Positions 35,514 to 43,813 of a DNA stretch of 64,000 nucleotides are shown piece after piece. Below the pieces are notes generated by a model, which saw nothing but the letters and a program-made list of their open reading frames with translations, did no database searches and had not been told where the DNA came from. Origin of the DNA: Chryseobacterium piperi (GTDB taxonomy: Bacteria > Bacteroidota > Bacteroidia > Flavobacteriales > Weeksellaceae); NCBI RefSeq assembly GCF_002285635.2, contig NZ_CP023049.2:434001-498000 (forward strand), in the 5' to 3' direction. Position 1 is the first letter of the stretch. Each line of letters starts with the position of its first letter. A program made the translations under genes and the position numbers.

Positions 35514-35927
35514 ATGGATCCAATTAAAATAGATATTACCATTTTAGCACCTGTTGAAAAAGTCTGGGATTATTTTAATGCTCCTAATCACATTACCCAA
35601 TGGAATTTTGCTCATGAGAGCTGGCAATGTCCGAGCTCTGTAAATGATTTGAGGGTTGGAGGAAAATTCAAAACCCGGATGGAAGCAAAAGATAAAAGCT
35701 TCGGATTTGATTTTGAAGGAATCTACGATGAGGTTATTCCTTATGAAAAGATAAAATATCACCTGGAAGATGGTCGAAATGTGGAAGTAATTTTTGAACG
35801 TATTGATTCGAATACAACAAAAGTTACTGAAGTTTTTGATCCTGAAAAGCAGAATTCAGCGGAAATGCAAAGAGATGGCTGGTACGCGATCCTCGATAAT
35901 TTCCATAAATATGTTGAAAAACACTAA
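35514..35927 (+). CDS. SRPBCC (AHSA1-like) domain protein
   Basis: The 137-residue START-like fold protein begins IKIDITILAPVEKVWDYFNAPNHITQWNFA and ends with the long helix RDGWYAILDNFHKYVEKH. AHSA1-type proteins have a hydrophobic cavity for lipids or other small ligands. It is one of three such genes within 5 kb and is followed by the short HhH gene. Confidence 0.9.
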   Translation: MDPIKIDITILAPVEKVWDYFNAPNHITQWNFAHESWQCPSSVNDLRVGGKFKTRMEAKDKSFGFDFEGIYDEVIPYEKIKYHLEDGRNVEVIFERIDSNTTKVTEVFDPEKQNSAEMQRDGWYAILDNFHKYVEKH

Positions 35928-35944
35928 AAAACTTTTTTATAACC

Positions 35945-36205
35945 ATGATCAATTTAGTAATAATGGCCAAATGTTTAAGTTCCATTTGTGCTGTTAATCA
36001 TGTTAGTAAGGAGGATTTTTTATATGGTATTCTCGCTATGCCTGCAAGACGGTCTTTGGAAAAAGAAAAAATTGATTCTTTAGAAAAGCTATGCGATTAT
36101 TCTGAAGATGAGATTAGGCAATTTCATGGCTTTGGAAAAAATACAATGGAAAAGCTTAAAAACCATATGAAAGAGCATCAGGTCTCCTTTAAAAATATAC
36201 ACTAA
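35945..36205 (+). CDS. Small helix-hairpin-helix protein, RNA polymerase alpha-CTD-like
   Basis: The segment AMPARRSLEKEKIDSLEKLCDYSEDEIRQFHGFGKNTMEKLKNHM is a helix-hairpin-helix like that of the C-terminal domain of the RNA polymerase alpha subunit, a pattern seen in small DNA-binding proteins of Bacteroidota. The N-terminal 30 residues (from ATG 35945, or ATG 35963) are unlike the family, so the true start could lie later. It lies 17 bases after the SRPBCC gene. Confidence 0.7.
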   Translation: MINLVIMAKCLSSICAVNHVSKEDFLYGILAMPARRSLEKEKIDSLEKLCDYSEDEIRQFHGFGKNTMEKLKNHMKEHQVSFKNIH

Positions 36206-36323
36206 ACCAAGTCTTTTGCTGTTCTGGCAAAAAAAGAATCTCAATAGAAGTTGAATAATCACCTGATTTCACTTGTACTGAGGATATATAACTATTACGA
36301 ATCATCCTCTAAAATATAAAATA

Positions 36324-37181
36324 ATGAATAATGATATTTTCCCATGTTTATGGTGTGATGAAGATGCAAAACAGGCTGCGGAGTTTTACTGCAACGTTTT
36401 TAATGGGACTATTACGGCTGATACTCCGGTTGTAATGAATATAGATCTTTTTGGTCAAAAACTAATGCTGCTTAACGGTGGACCTCAATTTAAAAAGAAT
36501 GCTTCAGTTTCATTCATGGTTATTTGTGAAACCGAAGATGAAGTTCAGGATTATTGGAATAAATTAATGGTTGGTGGAATGGCTCTGATGCCTCTTGATT
36601 CCTATCCCTGGAGTAAAAAATATGGCTGGGTTCGAGATCAATATGGCGTTACCTGGCAGTTATTTTTAGGAGAAAAACAAGAAGATCAAAAGATAATACC
36701 CACACTGATGTTTATCCATCAGAATAATGGAAAAGCGATGGAGGCGATGGAGTTCTATACACAAACCTTTCCTGATTCAAAAATCGGAAATATCCTGAAA
36801 TATAAAGATGGTGGTGAGCCCCACGAGGTTCCTGAAAATATACAGCATGCCCATTTTATCATTGACGGGTATGTTTTATTCTGCATGGATAATTCTTATG
36901 ATCACCAGTTTGATTTTAATGAAGGCATTTCTATGGTCGTTATGACTAATGATCAAGAGCAAACAGATTATCTCTGGAATACACTTATCTCCAACGGAGG
37001 CAGAGAAAGTATGTGTGGCTGGTTGAAAGATCGCTTTGGAATGAGCTGGCAGATTGTTCCTAAAAGATTGATTCAGCTTATGAATGATTCAGTCCCGGAA
37101 AAAGCCCAGAAAGTAGTACAGGCCATGATGAAAATGCAGAAGATTATAATTAAAGATCTGGAAGAAGCTTATTCTTCTTAA
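36324..37181 (+). CDS. Two-domain VOC protein, PhnB-like (paralogue 1)
   Basis: The 285-residue protein holds two PhnB-like VOC domains in a row. The first has IFPCLWCDEDAKQAAEFYCNVF and ends with YPWSKKYGWVRDQYGVTWQLFLG; the second has PTLMFIHQNNGKAMEAMEFYTQTF and ends with CGWLKDRFGMSWQIVPKRL. The same ending recurs in the next gene, which is clearly a tandem copy. A short helical tail follows. The ligand is unknown. Confidence 0.9.
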   Translation: MNNDIFPCLWCDEDAKQAAEFYCNVFNGTITADTPVVMNIDLFGQKLMLLNGGPQFKKNASVSFMVICETEDEVQDYWNKLMVGGMALMPLDSYPWSKKYGWVRDQYGVTWQLFLGEKQEDQKIIPTLMFIHQNNGKAMEAMEFYTQTFPDSKIGNILKYKDGGEPHEVPENIQHAHFIIDGYVLFCMDNSYDHQFDFNEGISMVVMTNDQEQTDYLWNTLISNGGRESMCGWLKDRFGMSWQIVPKRLIQLMNDSVPEKAQKVVQAMMKMQKIIIKDLEEAYSS

Positions 37182-37217
37182 TCCAATATATTTTGTTAAC
37201 CCCTTAAAATTAAAACA

Positions 37218-38072
37218 ATGAATACAACAATTTTCCCATGTCTCTTGTATAATAAAGAGGCTAAAGAAGCAGCTGATTTTTATTGTAAAGTTTTTAATGC
37301 AAAAATTCTTACAGAAACCCCTTTCGTAACTGAGATTGATGTATCCGGGCAAAAACTAATGCTTTTAAACGGCCCTGAGGTTGAGAAAAATCCATCAGTT
37401 TCCTTGATGGTCATTTGTGATACCGAAGATGAAGTTCAAAATTACTGGGATCAGTTAATGGAAGGAGGGAAAGCCTTGATGGATCTTGGTTCTTATCCCT
37501 GGAGTAAAAAATATGGCTGGGTGAGTGACCGGTATGGATTCAGCTGGCAAATTATTTTGGGTGAGAAACCCGACGGGCAGAGAGTAGTACCTACAATGAT
37601 GTTTGTACATCATAATAATGGGAAGGCGATGGAAGCGATGGAGTTTTATACACAAACCTTTCCCGATTCAAAAATTGAAAACGTTTTAAAATATAAAGAT
37701 GGCGGTGGAGATCAGGAGACTCCTGAAAATGTACAACATGCTTCATTTAACATTAGTGGATATCATATGTCATGTATGGATTCTTCTTATGATCATCAAT
37801 TTTATTTTAATGAGGGAATATCGATGGTGGTAATGACCAATGATCAGAAAGAAACGGATTATTTTTGGGATACCCTTATTTCCGGAGGTGGAGAAGAAAG
37901 TGTGTGCGGATGGCTGAAAGATCGATATGGATTCAGCTGGCAGATTGCCCCGAAAAGACTCATTGAGTTAGTTAATGATCCGGATCAGGACAAAGCCCAG
38001 AAAGCCATGCAGGCTATGATGAAGATGAAGAAAATTATTATCAAAGATATAGAAGAGGCTTATTATTCTTAA
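37218..38072 (+). CDS. Two-domain VOC protein, PhnB-like (paralogue 2)
   Basis: The 284-residue protein is a tandem duplicate of the gene 36 bases upstream, with the same two-domain layout and long stretches of near identity (KAMEAMEFYTQTFPDSKI; GISMVVMTNDQ). Divergence is spread over the length, including the likely pocket residues (TPVVMNIDLFGQ in copy 1, TPFVTEIDVSGQ in copy 2), so the copies are old enough to differ in ligand. Confidence 0.9.
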   Translation: MNTTIFPCLLYNKEAKEAADFYCKVFNAKILTETPFVTEIDVSGQKLMLLNGPEVEKNPSVSLMVICDTEDEVQNYWDQLMEGGKALMDLGSYPWSKKYGWVSDRYGFSWQIILGEKPDGQRVVPTMMFVHHNNGKAMEAMEFYTQTFPDSKIENVLKYKDGGGDQETPENVQHASFNISGYHMSCMDSSYDHQFYFNEGISMVVMTNDQKETDYFWDTLISGGGEESVCGWLKDRYGFSWQIAPKRLIELVNDPDQDKAQKAMQAMMKMKKIIIKDIEEAYYS

Positions 38073-38119
38073 AGTTATTTCGGCTTGTTGTTTGATGTTA
38101 TTTAGAAAAAGATTTGCTT

Positions 38120-38953
38120 ATGAAAACACAGAACAAGTCAAAGTTTAAATCAAAAGTGCCTGAAGAAGGACTGTTTCCAGAAATTATCAGAAAGAATTAT
38201 TCAGGAAGTAAGAAACTTGCCAATAAGAAGGCAGTTATTTCAGGAGGAGATAGTGGAATAGGGCAAGCTGTTGCCGTTCATTATGCAAGAGAGGGAGCAG
38301 ATGTCGCTATTATTTATAAAGAAAGCGACAAAGATGCTAAAGAAACCTTGAAGCTGGTGGAAAAAGAAGGACGGGAATGTATATTGCTTAAAGGAGATGT
38401 CTCTAAAAAGGCATTTCGGGACCGTTGCATCAACAGGATAAAAAAAGAATGGAAGAACCTGGACATTCTTGTTAATAATGCAGGAATACAATTTCCCAAA
38501 AATGATATTGAGAAAATTTCCGATGAGCAGATCAGGGAAACTTTCAATGTCAATATTATTTCGATGATTGCTCTTACAAGAGATTTTCTATCACTGATGA
38601 AAAGCGGCAGCCGTATTATTTGTACAACTTCTGTTACCGCTTACAGGGGAAGTGATCACTTAATTGATTATTCTTCTACGAAAGGAGCTATTGCTACCTT
38701 TATACGTTCGTTGGCGACCAATCTTGCAGAGAAAAAAATTCTTGTCAATGGAGTAGCCCCCGGACCTATCTGGACTCCGCTTGTCAAAGAAACATTTGAT
38801 GACCTTTCCACTTTTGGAAAAGATAACCCTTTAAAACGAGCCGGTCAGCCGTCAGAAGTAGCACCTGCTTATGTTTTTTTGGCTTCGGAAGACTCGAGTT
38901 TCATTACCGGAGAAATCATTCATATCAATGGAGGTGATTTTGTTGGAGGATAA
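38120..38953 (+). CDS. Short-chain dehydrogenase/reductase
   Basis: The start is ATG 38120 (MKTQNKSKFKSKVPEEG); a TTG two codons earlier is in frame. The 277-residue SDR has the cofactor motif SGGDSGIGQAV, NNAGIQ, the catalytic serine in TTSVTAYRG and YSSTK with Y and K. The N-terminal tail of about 40 residues is typical of the YghA/general-stress SDR group. The C-terminal GEIIHINGGDFVGG is standard. Substrate unknown. Confidence 0.93.
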   Translation: MKTQNKSKFKSKVPEEGLFPEIIRKNYSGSKKLANKKAVISGGDSGIGQAVAVHYAREGADVAIIYKESDKDAKETLKLVEKEGRECILLKGDVSKKAFRDRCINRIKKEWKNLDILVNNAGIQFPKNDIEKISDEQIRETFNVNIISMIALTRDFLSLMKSGSRIICTTSVTAYRGSDHLIDYSSTKGAIATFIRSLATNLAEKKILVNGVAPGPIWTPLVKETFDDLSTFGKDNPLKRAGQPSEVAPAYVFLASEDSSFITGEIIHINGGDFVGG

Positions 38954-39109
38954 ACGGATAATCCAGAATGATAGAAAAGTTTTGAAGATTTTTTTAACAT
39001 ATATATCCGGATAAGTTAAAATTATATATTCTAATGCTTTTAATGGTTCAGAATAAAAATAGCTTACTATCTTTAATATTCAACCTTAAAAAATATAAAA
39101 AGTAAAAAC

Positions 39110-39538
39110 ATGGAAGCATTATCATACACAATCGAAATAAATGCACGTCCCGAAAAGGTATGGACTGTCCTTTGGGGTGAAATGACGTATCAACAATGGA
39201 CAACAGCTTTTACAGCGGGCTCTTTTTATCAGGGAGATCTTGAGGAAGGAAGTATTGTCAAGTTTTTAGATCCCAATAACAATGGCATGTACAGCCGTGT
39301 CGAAAAAAATATTCCCAATAAGGAAATGAGATTTCTCCATTTAGGAGAAATTTACGATGGTGTTGAAGCACCACAAGAGTGGGGAGATGCAACAGAATCC
39401 TATGTTCTCGAAGAAAGAGAAGACGGAACGGTTCTGAAATGTAAAATACAGACTCCCGATGAGTTTAAAGACTTCTTTGAAGATAAATTTCCAAAAGCTT
39501 TGGGAATTGTAAAAAACCTTTCAGAAAATCAGCTCTAA
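39110..39538 (+). CDS. SRPBCC domain protein
   Basis: The 142-residue START-like protein starts MEALSYTIEINARPEKVWTVLWGEMTY. The N-terminus of the next SRPBCC gene (METLSYEIIIDAPLQKVWNALW) is very similar, so the two are probably old tandem copies. The ligand is unknown. Monocistronic by spacing (135 bases to the next gene). Confidence 0.88.
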   Translation: MEALSYTIEINARPEKVWTVLWGEMTYQQWTTAFTAGSFYQGDLEEGSIVKFLDPNNNGMYSRVEKNIPNKEMRFLHLGEIYDGVEAPQEWGDATESYVLEEREDGTVLKCKIQTPDEFKDFFEDKFPKALGIVKNLSENQL

Positions 39539-39673
39539 CTAAATGTTAAAGAATTAAAATTCTAAATAGTTAAGAGATTGAAAATGGAATAGATTAATTG
39601 GCAATGTAACGAAGACTTACTTAATAGGTCAATCATTATTTATATTTTCATTAAACCACAAAATTAATAGATT

Positions 39674-40114
39674 ATGGAAACATTATCATACGAAATAATA
39701 ATCGATGCCCCTTTACAAAAAGTATGGAATGCTCTCTGGACCCCGGCAAATTACTCTGAATGGACCAGGTTCTTTGGTGCAGGGTCTCAGATGAAATCAG
39801 ATTGGAAAGTAGGGGGAAAAACCTATTTTTTGAATTCGAATAATGAAGGAATGGTTTCTACGATTGATAGTTTGGATGAGCCCAATCAGATTGTATTTAA
39901 ACATCTTGGAATGGTCAAGGATGGAGTGGAAGATACACAAAGCAAGGAGGTGATGGAATGGAGCGGCGCTTTCGAAAAATATTTTCTTATTGACCTTAAC
40001 GGAAAGACAAAACTGCATGCAGAAGTTCAAGTTGAAAAAAACTGGGAAGAAGATATGAATAAAGGTTTTACAGAAGGTCTTAAGGTCGTTAAAGAACTTG
40101 CTGAAAGAAATTAG
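39674..40114 (+). CDS. SRPBCC domain protein (paralogue)
   Basis: The 146-residue START-like protein has the pattern DAPLQKVWNALWTPANYSEWTRFFGAGSQMKSDWKVGG and a C-terminal helix GFTEGLKVVKELAERN, which lines the cavity in AHSA1-like proteins. It is a paralogue of the gene at 39110. Confidence 0.88.
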   Translation: METLSYEIIIDAPLQKVWNALWTPANYSEWTRFFGAGSQMKSDWKVGGKTYFLNSNNEGMVSTIDSLDEPNQIVFKHLGMVKDGVEDTQSKEVMEWSGAFEKYFLIDLNGKTKLHAEVQVEKNWEEDMNKGFTEGLKVVKELAERN

Positions 40115-40238
40115 CTATGAATCAAATAGCTTTCTCCTGTAAATTAAGCTGAGAACGCTTATTTTTATTATACTTTTAGCATTAAACTCAATTCAATCAT
40201 TTGCTGGATTAGCAGATTTGCGAAATATCACATACAAT

Positions 40239-40697
40239 ATGAAACTATTAACAATTCTTTTCGCTACGTTTATTCTGGCTTTATTGGGAACAAAATTGTT
40301 CCAGGGAGAGTGGAACTTTTTATTTTCTGGAAATCTGGGCATGGCCGCCTTTATCATTTTTACAGGATTTGCTCATTTTAAATTTCAGAAAGGAATGGTT
40401 ATGATGATTCCCGATTTTATCCCAGCTAAAATGTTTTGGGTATATCTGACCGGAATTATTGAAATTGCAGCCGGAATCGGGCTGATGATTCCCTCGATTC
40501 GCGAGATAACAGCTACTTTACTGATTGTTTTTTATATTCTGGTATTTGTAGCCAACATTAATTCCTCTAAAAAACGGGTCAATCTTTTCAAAGGAGATTA
40601 TACAGGTCCGGGGATGAATTATTTATACAAAGAAAGAATTCCTATGCAAATTATTTTAATTGTATGGACTTGGTATTTTGGTATTTATTTGCAATAA
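40239..40697 (+). CDS. DoxX-like integral membrane protein
   Basis: The start is ATG 40239 (MKLLTILFATFILALLG), because the upstream in-frame start is a TTG. The 152-residue protein has about four membrane helices (residues 3-19, 27-47, 64-82, 87-107) and the DoxX-type loop MIPDFIPAKMFWVYLTGIIEIAAGIGL. DoxX-family proteins are linked to quinone- or thiosulfate-related redox chemistry; the role here is not known. A terminator follows. Confidence 0.85.
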   Translation: MKLLTILFATFILALLGTKLFQGEWNFLFSGNLGMAAFIIFTGFAHFKFQKGMVMMIPDFIPAKMFWVYLTGIIEIAAGIGLMIPSIREITATLLIVFYILVFVANINSSKKRVNLFKGDYTGPGMNYLYKERIPMQIILIVWTWYFGIYLQ

Positions 40698-40713
40698 AAA
40701 AGAGAATTATAGA

Positions 40714-40756
40714 TAAAAAAAGAACGGAGGGCATTAGCTTTTCGTTCTTTTTTTTC
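40714..40756 (+). terminator. Rho-independent terminator
   Basis: Stem AAAAAAGAACG / CGTTCTTTTTT with a longer loop and a T run, 17 bases after the DoxX-like gene. Confidence 0.8.
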
Positions 40757-40846
40757 ACATTTATGAGATAAAAATGTAACATTTGAAGATGTAAAAGCGT
40801 CTAATAGAAAAACACTATCTATTAACCTCTTACCAAAACATGAATT

Positions 40847-42850
40847 ATGAACTTTAATATTAAACTTCTAATAACCACTAAGGTTGTATTGTATACGATT
40901 ATGATGAATGCACAAAACACTACTACCAAGCTACCGGGAGATGTTACATTACCCTCTGATAAAGCAAGCCTTGAAAAACTAATTTCCTATGACAAGGGTA
41001 ATTTTAAATACAGAGTAGAAGATTATTTTGCGAGGCCTAACGCATCACAATTTAAAATTTCTCCTGACGGAAAGTTTCTTTCTTATAAAGAAAAGGATAA
41101 AGATAAAAAGAATCATGTTTATGTAAAAGATCTGAAAACAGGAAAAATCACGAAAGCTATCGAGGAGAAAGAAGATCTTATCAAAAGCTATGGATGGCTG
41201 AATAAAACAAGGTTGTTTTTTACTCAGGATAAAGGTGGTAATGAAAACCTTCATTTATATGCTACAGATACCGATGGAAGTAATTCTAAGGATCTTACTC
41301 CATTTGAAGGTGTAACACTAGGCTCTGTAAGGCTTATAAAGGATACAGATTTTGTAGTCGTTACGATGAATAAAAATAACAGACAGATCTTTGAACCATA
41401 CAAAATTAATTTTGTCACCGGAGAAATGGTTCAGCTGTATGAGAATAAAGATTCTAAAAATCCTATCGATGAATATATTTTTGATAAGGACGGGAATTTA
41501 AGAGGCTATACGGTTCTTGTGAATGGATTGACAACCCATACTTACTATAAGGATTTAGCAACAGGTCAGTTCAATCTTGTTAAAAAAACAGATTGGTCCG
41601 ATACATTCAGTATCATTGGATTTAATGATCATTCCGCAGATAAGGATGATGCTTATGTTGTTTCTAATCTGGATAGTGATAAAGCCAAAATACTTTTATA
41701 TGATCTTAAGCAAAATAAGGTCATCAAAGAAGTATATTCAAATCCGGTATTTGATGTGAGTTCTATCAGTCTTGCAGGTAAAAACAGAAACTATGAACTG
41801 GATTACATCAGCTATACCGGAGATAAAAATGAAACAGTTCCTGTAAGTGCCTTTTATAAGGAAGTTGATGCACAGTTGAAGTCTGAGTTCGGAGATCAGC
41901 AATTTGCGATTGTTTCTTCAGACGATCAGAATGATAAGCTGTTGGTTATTGTAGATAGTGACAAGCTTTATGGTACTTATTATGAATATGATACCAAAAC
42001 GAAGAAAACAAAACTGCTTTATGATCTTATGCCTCAATTGAAGCAGGAAGATATGGCGGAAATGAGACCGATAGAATTTAAAAGCAGAGATGGCTTGACG
42101 ATCCACGGGTATATTACTTTGCCAAAAGCCGCTTTAGAAGGTAAAAAAGTTCCTCTGATTGTTAATCCCCATGGAGGGCCTCAGGGAATCAGAGATGATT
42201 GGGGCTTCAATCCTGAAACACAATTGTTTGCCAGCAGAGGATATGCTACTTTACAGGTGAATTTTAGAATTTCCGGAGGTTATGGTAAGGAATTCCAGAA
42301 AGCTGGTTATAAGCAGATCGGGAGAAAAGCAATGGACGATGTGGAAAATGGAGTGAAATACGCTATACAGCAAGGATGGGTAGATAAGGATAAAATTGCC
42401 ATTTATGGAGGAAGCCATGGAGGATATGCCACTTTAATGGGATTGATCAAAACTCCGGATCTGTATACTTGTGGCGTAGACTATGTAGGGGTTTCCAACA
42501 TTTTTACATTTTTTGATTCATTTCCGGAATATTGGAAGCCTTATAAAGAAATGATGAAGCAGATATGGTATGATCTTGATAATCCTGAAGATGCTAAGAT
42601 TGCGAAAGAGGTTTCTCCTGTTTACCAGATTGATAAAATCAAAAAGCCACTTTTTGTAGTGCAGGGCGCCAATGATCCGAGAGTAAATATTAATGAATCT
42701 GATCAGATTGTAAAAGCAATGAGAGCTAAAGGATTTGAAACTCCTTATATGGTAAAATACGATGAAGGACATGGGTTTGGAAAAGAGCCGAATAGACTGG
42801 AACTGTACAAATATATGTTAGGCTTTTTTGCTAAAAACTTCAGTAAATAG
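40847..42850 (+). CDS. Exported S9 family prolyl-oligopeptidase-like serine peptidase (copy 1)
   Basis: The 667-residue protein has a signal-like N-terminus ending MMNAQ, an N-terminal beta-propeller (repeats such as KFLSYKEKDKDKKNHVYVKDL and RLFFTQDKGGNENLHLYATD) and a C-terminal alpha/beta hydrolase domain. The catalytic triad is about S523 (GGSHGGYATLM), D610 (GANDPRVN) and H642 (DEGHGFG). It cleaves short peptides after proline or acyl-peptides, probably in the periplasm. It has a close paralogue at 45303, with the two-component system lying between the two copies. Confidence 0.92.
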   Translation: MNFNIKLLITTKVVLYTIMMNAQNTTTKLPGDVTLPSDKASLEKLISYDKGNFKYRVEDYFARPNASQFKISPDGKFLSYKEKDKDKKNHVYVKDLKTGKITKAIEEKEDLIKSYGWLNKTRLFFTQDKGGNENLHLYATDTDGSNSKDLTPFEGVTLGSVRLIKDTDFVVVTMNKNNRQIFEPYKINFVTGEMVQLYENKDSKNPIDEYIFDKDGNLRGYTVLVNGLTTHTYYKDLATGQFNLVKKTDWSDTFSIIGFNDHSADKDDAYVVSNLDSDKAKILLYDLKQNKVIKEVYSNPVFDVSSISLAGKNRNYELDYISYTGDKNETVPVSAFYKEVDAQLKSEFGDQQFAIVSSDDQNDKLLVIVDSDKLYGTYYEYDTKTKKTKLLYDLMPQLKQEDMAEMRPIEFKSRDGLTIHGYITLPKAALEGKKVPLIVNPHGGPQGIRDDWGFNPETQLFASRGYATLQVNFRISGGYGKEFQKAGYKQIGRKAMDDVENGVKYAIQQGWVDKDKIAIYGGSHGGYATLMGLIKTPDLYTCGVDYVGVSNIFTFFDSFPEYWKPYKEMMKQIWYDLDNPEDAKIAKEVSPVYQIDKIKKPLFVVQGANDPRVNINESDQIVKAMRAKGFETPYMVKYDEGHGFGKEPNRLELYKYMLGFFAKNFSK

Positions 42851-42873
42851 ATTCAAGCTAAATACATAAAATG

Positions 42874-42908
42874 AAAAAGGAAGACATCGGTCTTCCTTTT
42901 TTTATTTT
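42874..42908 (+). terminator. Rho-independent terminator
   Basis: Stem AAAAAGGAAGA / TCTTCCTTTTT with a CATCGG loop and a T run, 24 bases after the first S9 peptidase. Confidence 0.9.
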
Positions 42909-42915
42909 ATGATAA

Positions 42916-43086
42916 GGAGATGTTAGTTATAATAAATTAAATTTTATTTTCGAGAATAATACATTTGATGCTATCAATAAGGGGTATAAATTGCAGCTTG
43001 ATGGTTTATTAGGATACGAATTTTTAAAAAGTCATATAACAATTATAGATTTTAAAGCTAAGGAAATACGTATTTATAAAAGATAA
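42916..43086 (+). pseudogene. C-terminal remnant of a retropepsin-like aspartic protease
   Basis: An open frame without a start codon reads, before its stop at 43086, ...LQLDGLLGYEFLKSHITIID and then FKAKEIRIYKR. DGLLGxxFL followed by ITIIDFK...EI.IYKR is the C-terminal signature of the clan AA (retropepsin-like) aspartic proteases of Bacteroidota, whose N-terminal part with the catalytic DTG is absent. About 56 codons remain. Frames upstream end at stop codons in the preceding terminator. It is followed by its own terminator-like hairpin, which suggests the ancestral gene end is intact. Confidence 0.6.
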
Positions 43087-43094
43087 CATTCACT

Positions 43095-43128
43095 CTGCTG
43101 CTAAGGATTTCCTGGCAGCAGTTTTTAT
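43095..43128. terminator. Terminator hairpin between the remnant and the response regulator gene
   Basis: Stem CTGCTGC / GCAGCAG with an inner AGG/CCT pairing, followed on the plus strand by TTTTTATTT. It lies between the remnant and the convergent response regulator gene. Confidence 0.75.
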
Positions 43129-43129
43129 T

Positions 43130-43813
43130 TCAGCTTACTATTAAGCGATAGCCGGTAGCTCTTATATTGATAATACTAATTCTCGGATCTTCAGAAAGGT
43201 ATTTCCGAAGTTTTGATATAAAGACATCCAGGCTTCTGCCATTGAAAAAATGATCATCCCCCCACAATTCCAGCAGTGTCTCTTTCCGTGGCAAAAAACC
43301 ATCTTTATTTGTAGCCAGACGATAAAGAATTTCCCCGGATCTTGGCGAAAGCATAACTTCCTTATTCTTATAAGTCAGTTTGTAAGTACTGTGATTATAC
43401 TCATAACTTCCTACACTAATATTATTTGTAGATTTTTTCTCAGAGAAAAAACGCTTAAGAATTCTGTGTATCCTAGCACTAAGCTCTTCTATACTGAAAG
43501 GTTTTCTCATATAATCATCCGCACCCAGAGAAAATCCCTTAAGAACATCTTCTGTTAAAACCCGCGCGGAAATAAGAATCAGAGGAGTATGGTTGTCCAT
43601 GTCTCTTATCTGCTTAAGAAAACTATAACCGTCAAGCTGAGGCATCATGATATCAGCAATAATGATATCAAACTTTTCATTCATAATTGCCTCAAGACCC
43701 TCGGTTCCATTGTTTACCCACTTTATAGAAAAATTCATTCTTGTGAGCATATCAGTAGTAATTTCACCTAGGTCTGGATCGTCTTCTAAATATAATATTC
43801 TTGGTTTATTCAT
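43130..43813 (-). CDS. OmpR/PhoB-type response regulator
   Basis: I chose the ATG at 43811-43813 (MNKPRILYLEDDP), giving 227 residues. The receiver has the acidic pair EDD, the phospho-acceptor aspartate in IIIADIMMPQLDG, T/S and K positions in LISARVL and RKPFS, and a winged-helix DNA-binding domain at the C-terminus (RSLDVFISKLRKYLSEDPRISIINIRATGYRL). Its start codon overlaps the stop codon of the kinase gene by 8 bases, so translation is coupled. The likely binding site is the array at 45185-45221. Confidence 0.94.
   Translation of the reverse strand: MNKPRILYLEDDPDLGEITTDMLTRMNFSIKWVNNGTEGLEAIMNEKFDIIIADIMMPQLDGYSFLKQIRDMDNHTPLILISARVLTEDVLKGFSLGADDYMRKPFSIEELSARIHRILKRFFSEKKSTNNISVGSYEYNHSTYKLTYKNKEVMLSPRSGEILYRLATNKDGFLPRKETLLELWGDDHFFNGRSLDVFISKLRKYLSEDPRISIINIRATGYRLIVS

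Noticed and set aside
35945-36205. Full RNA polymerase alpha subunit
   Set aside because: Only the small helix-hairpin-helix part resembles alpha-CTD; there is no alpha N-terminal domain.
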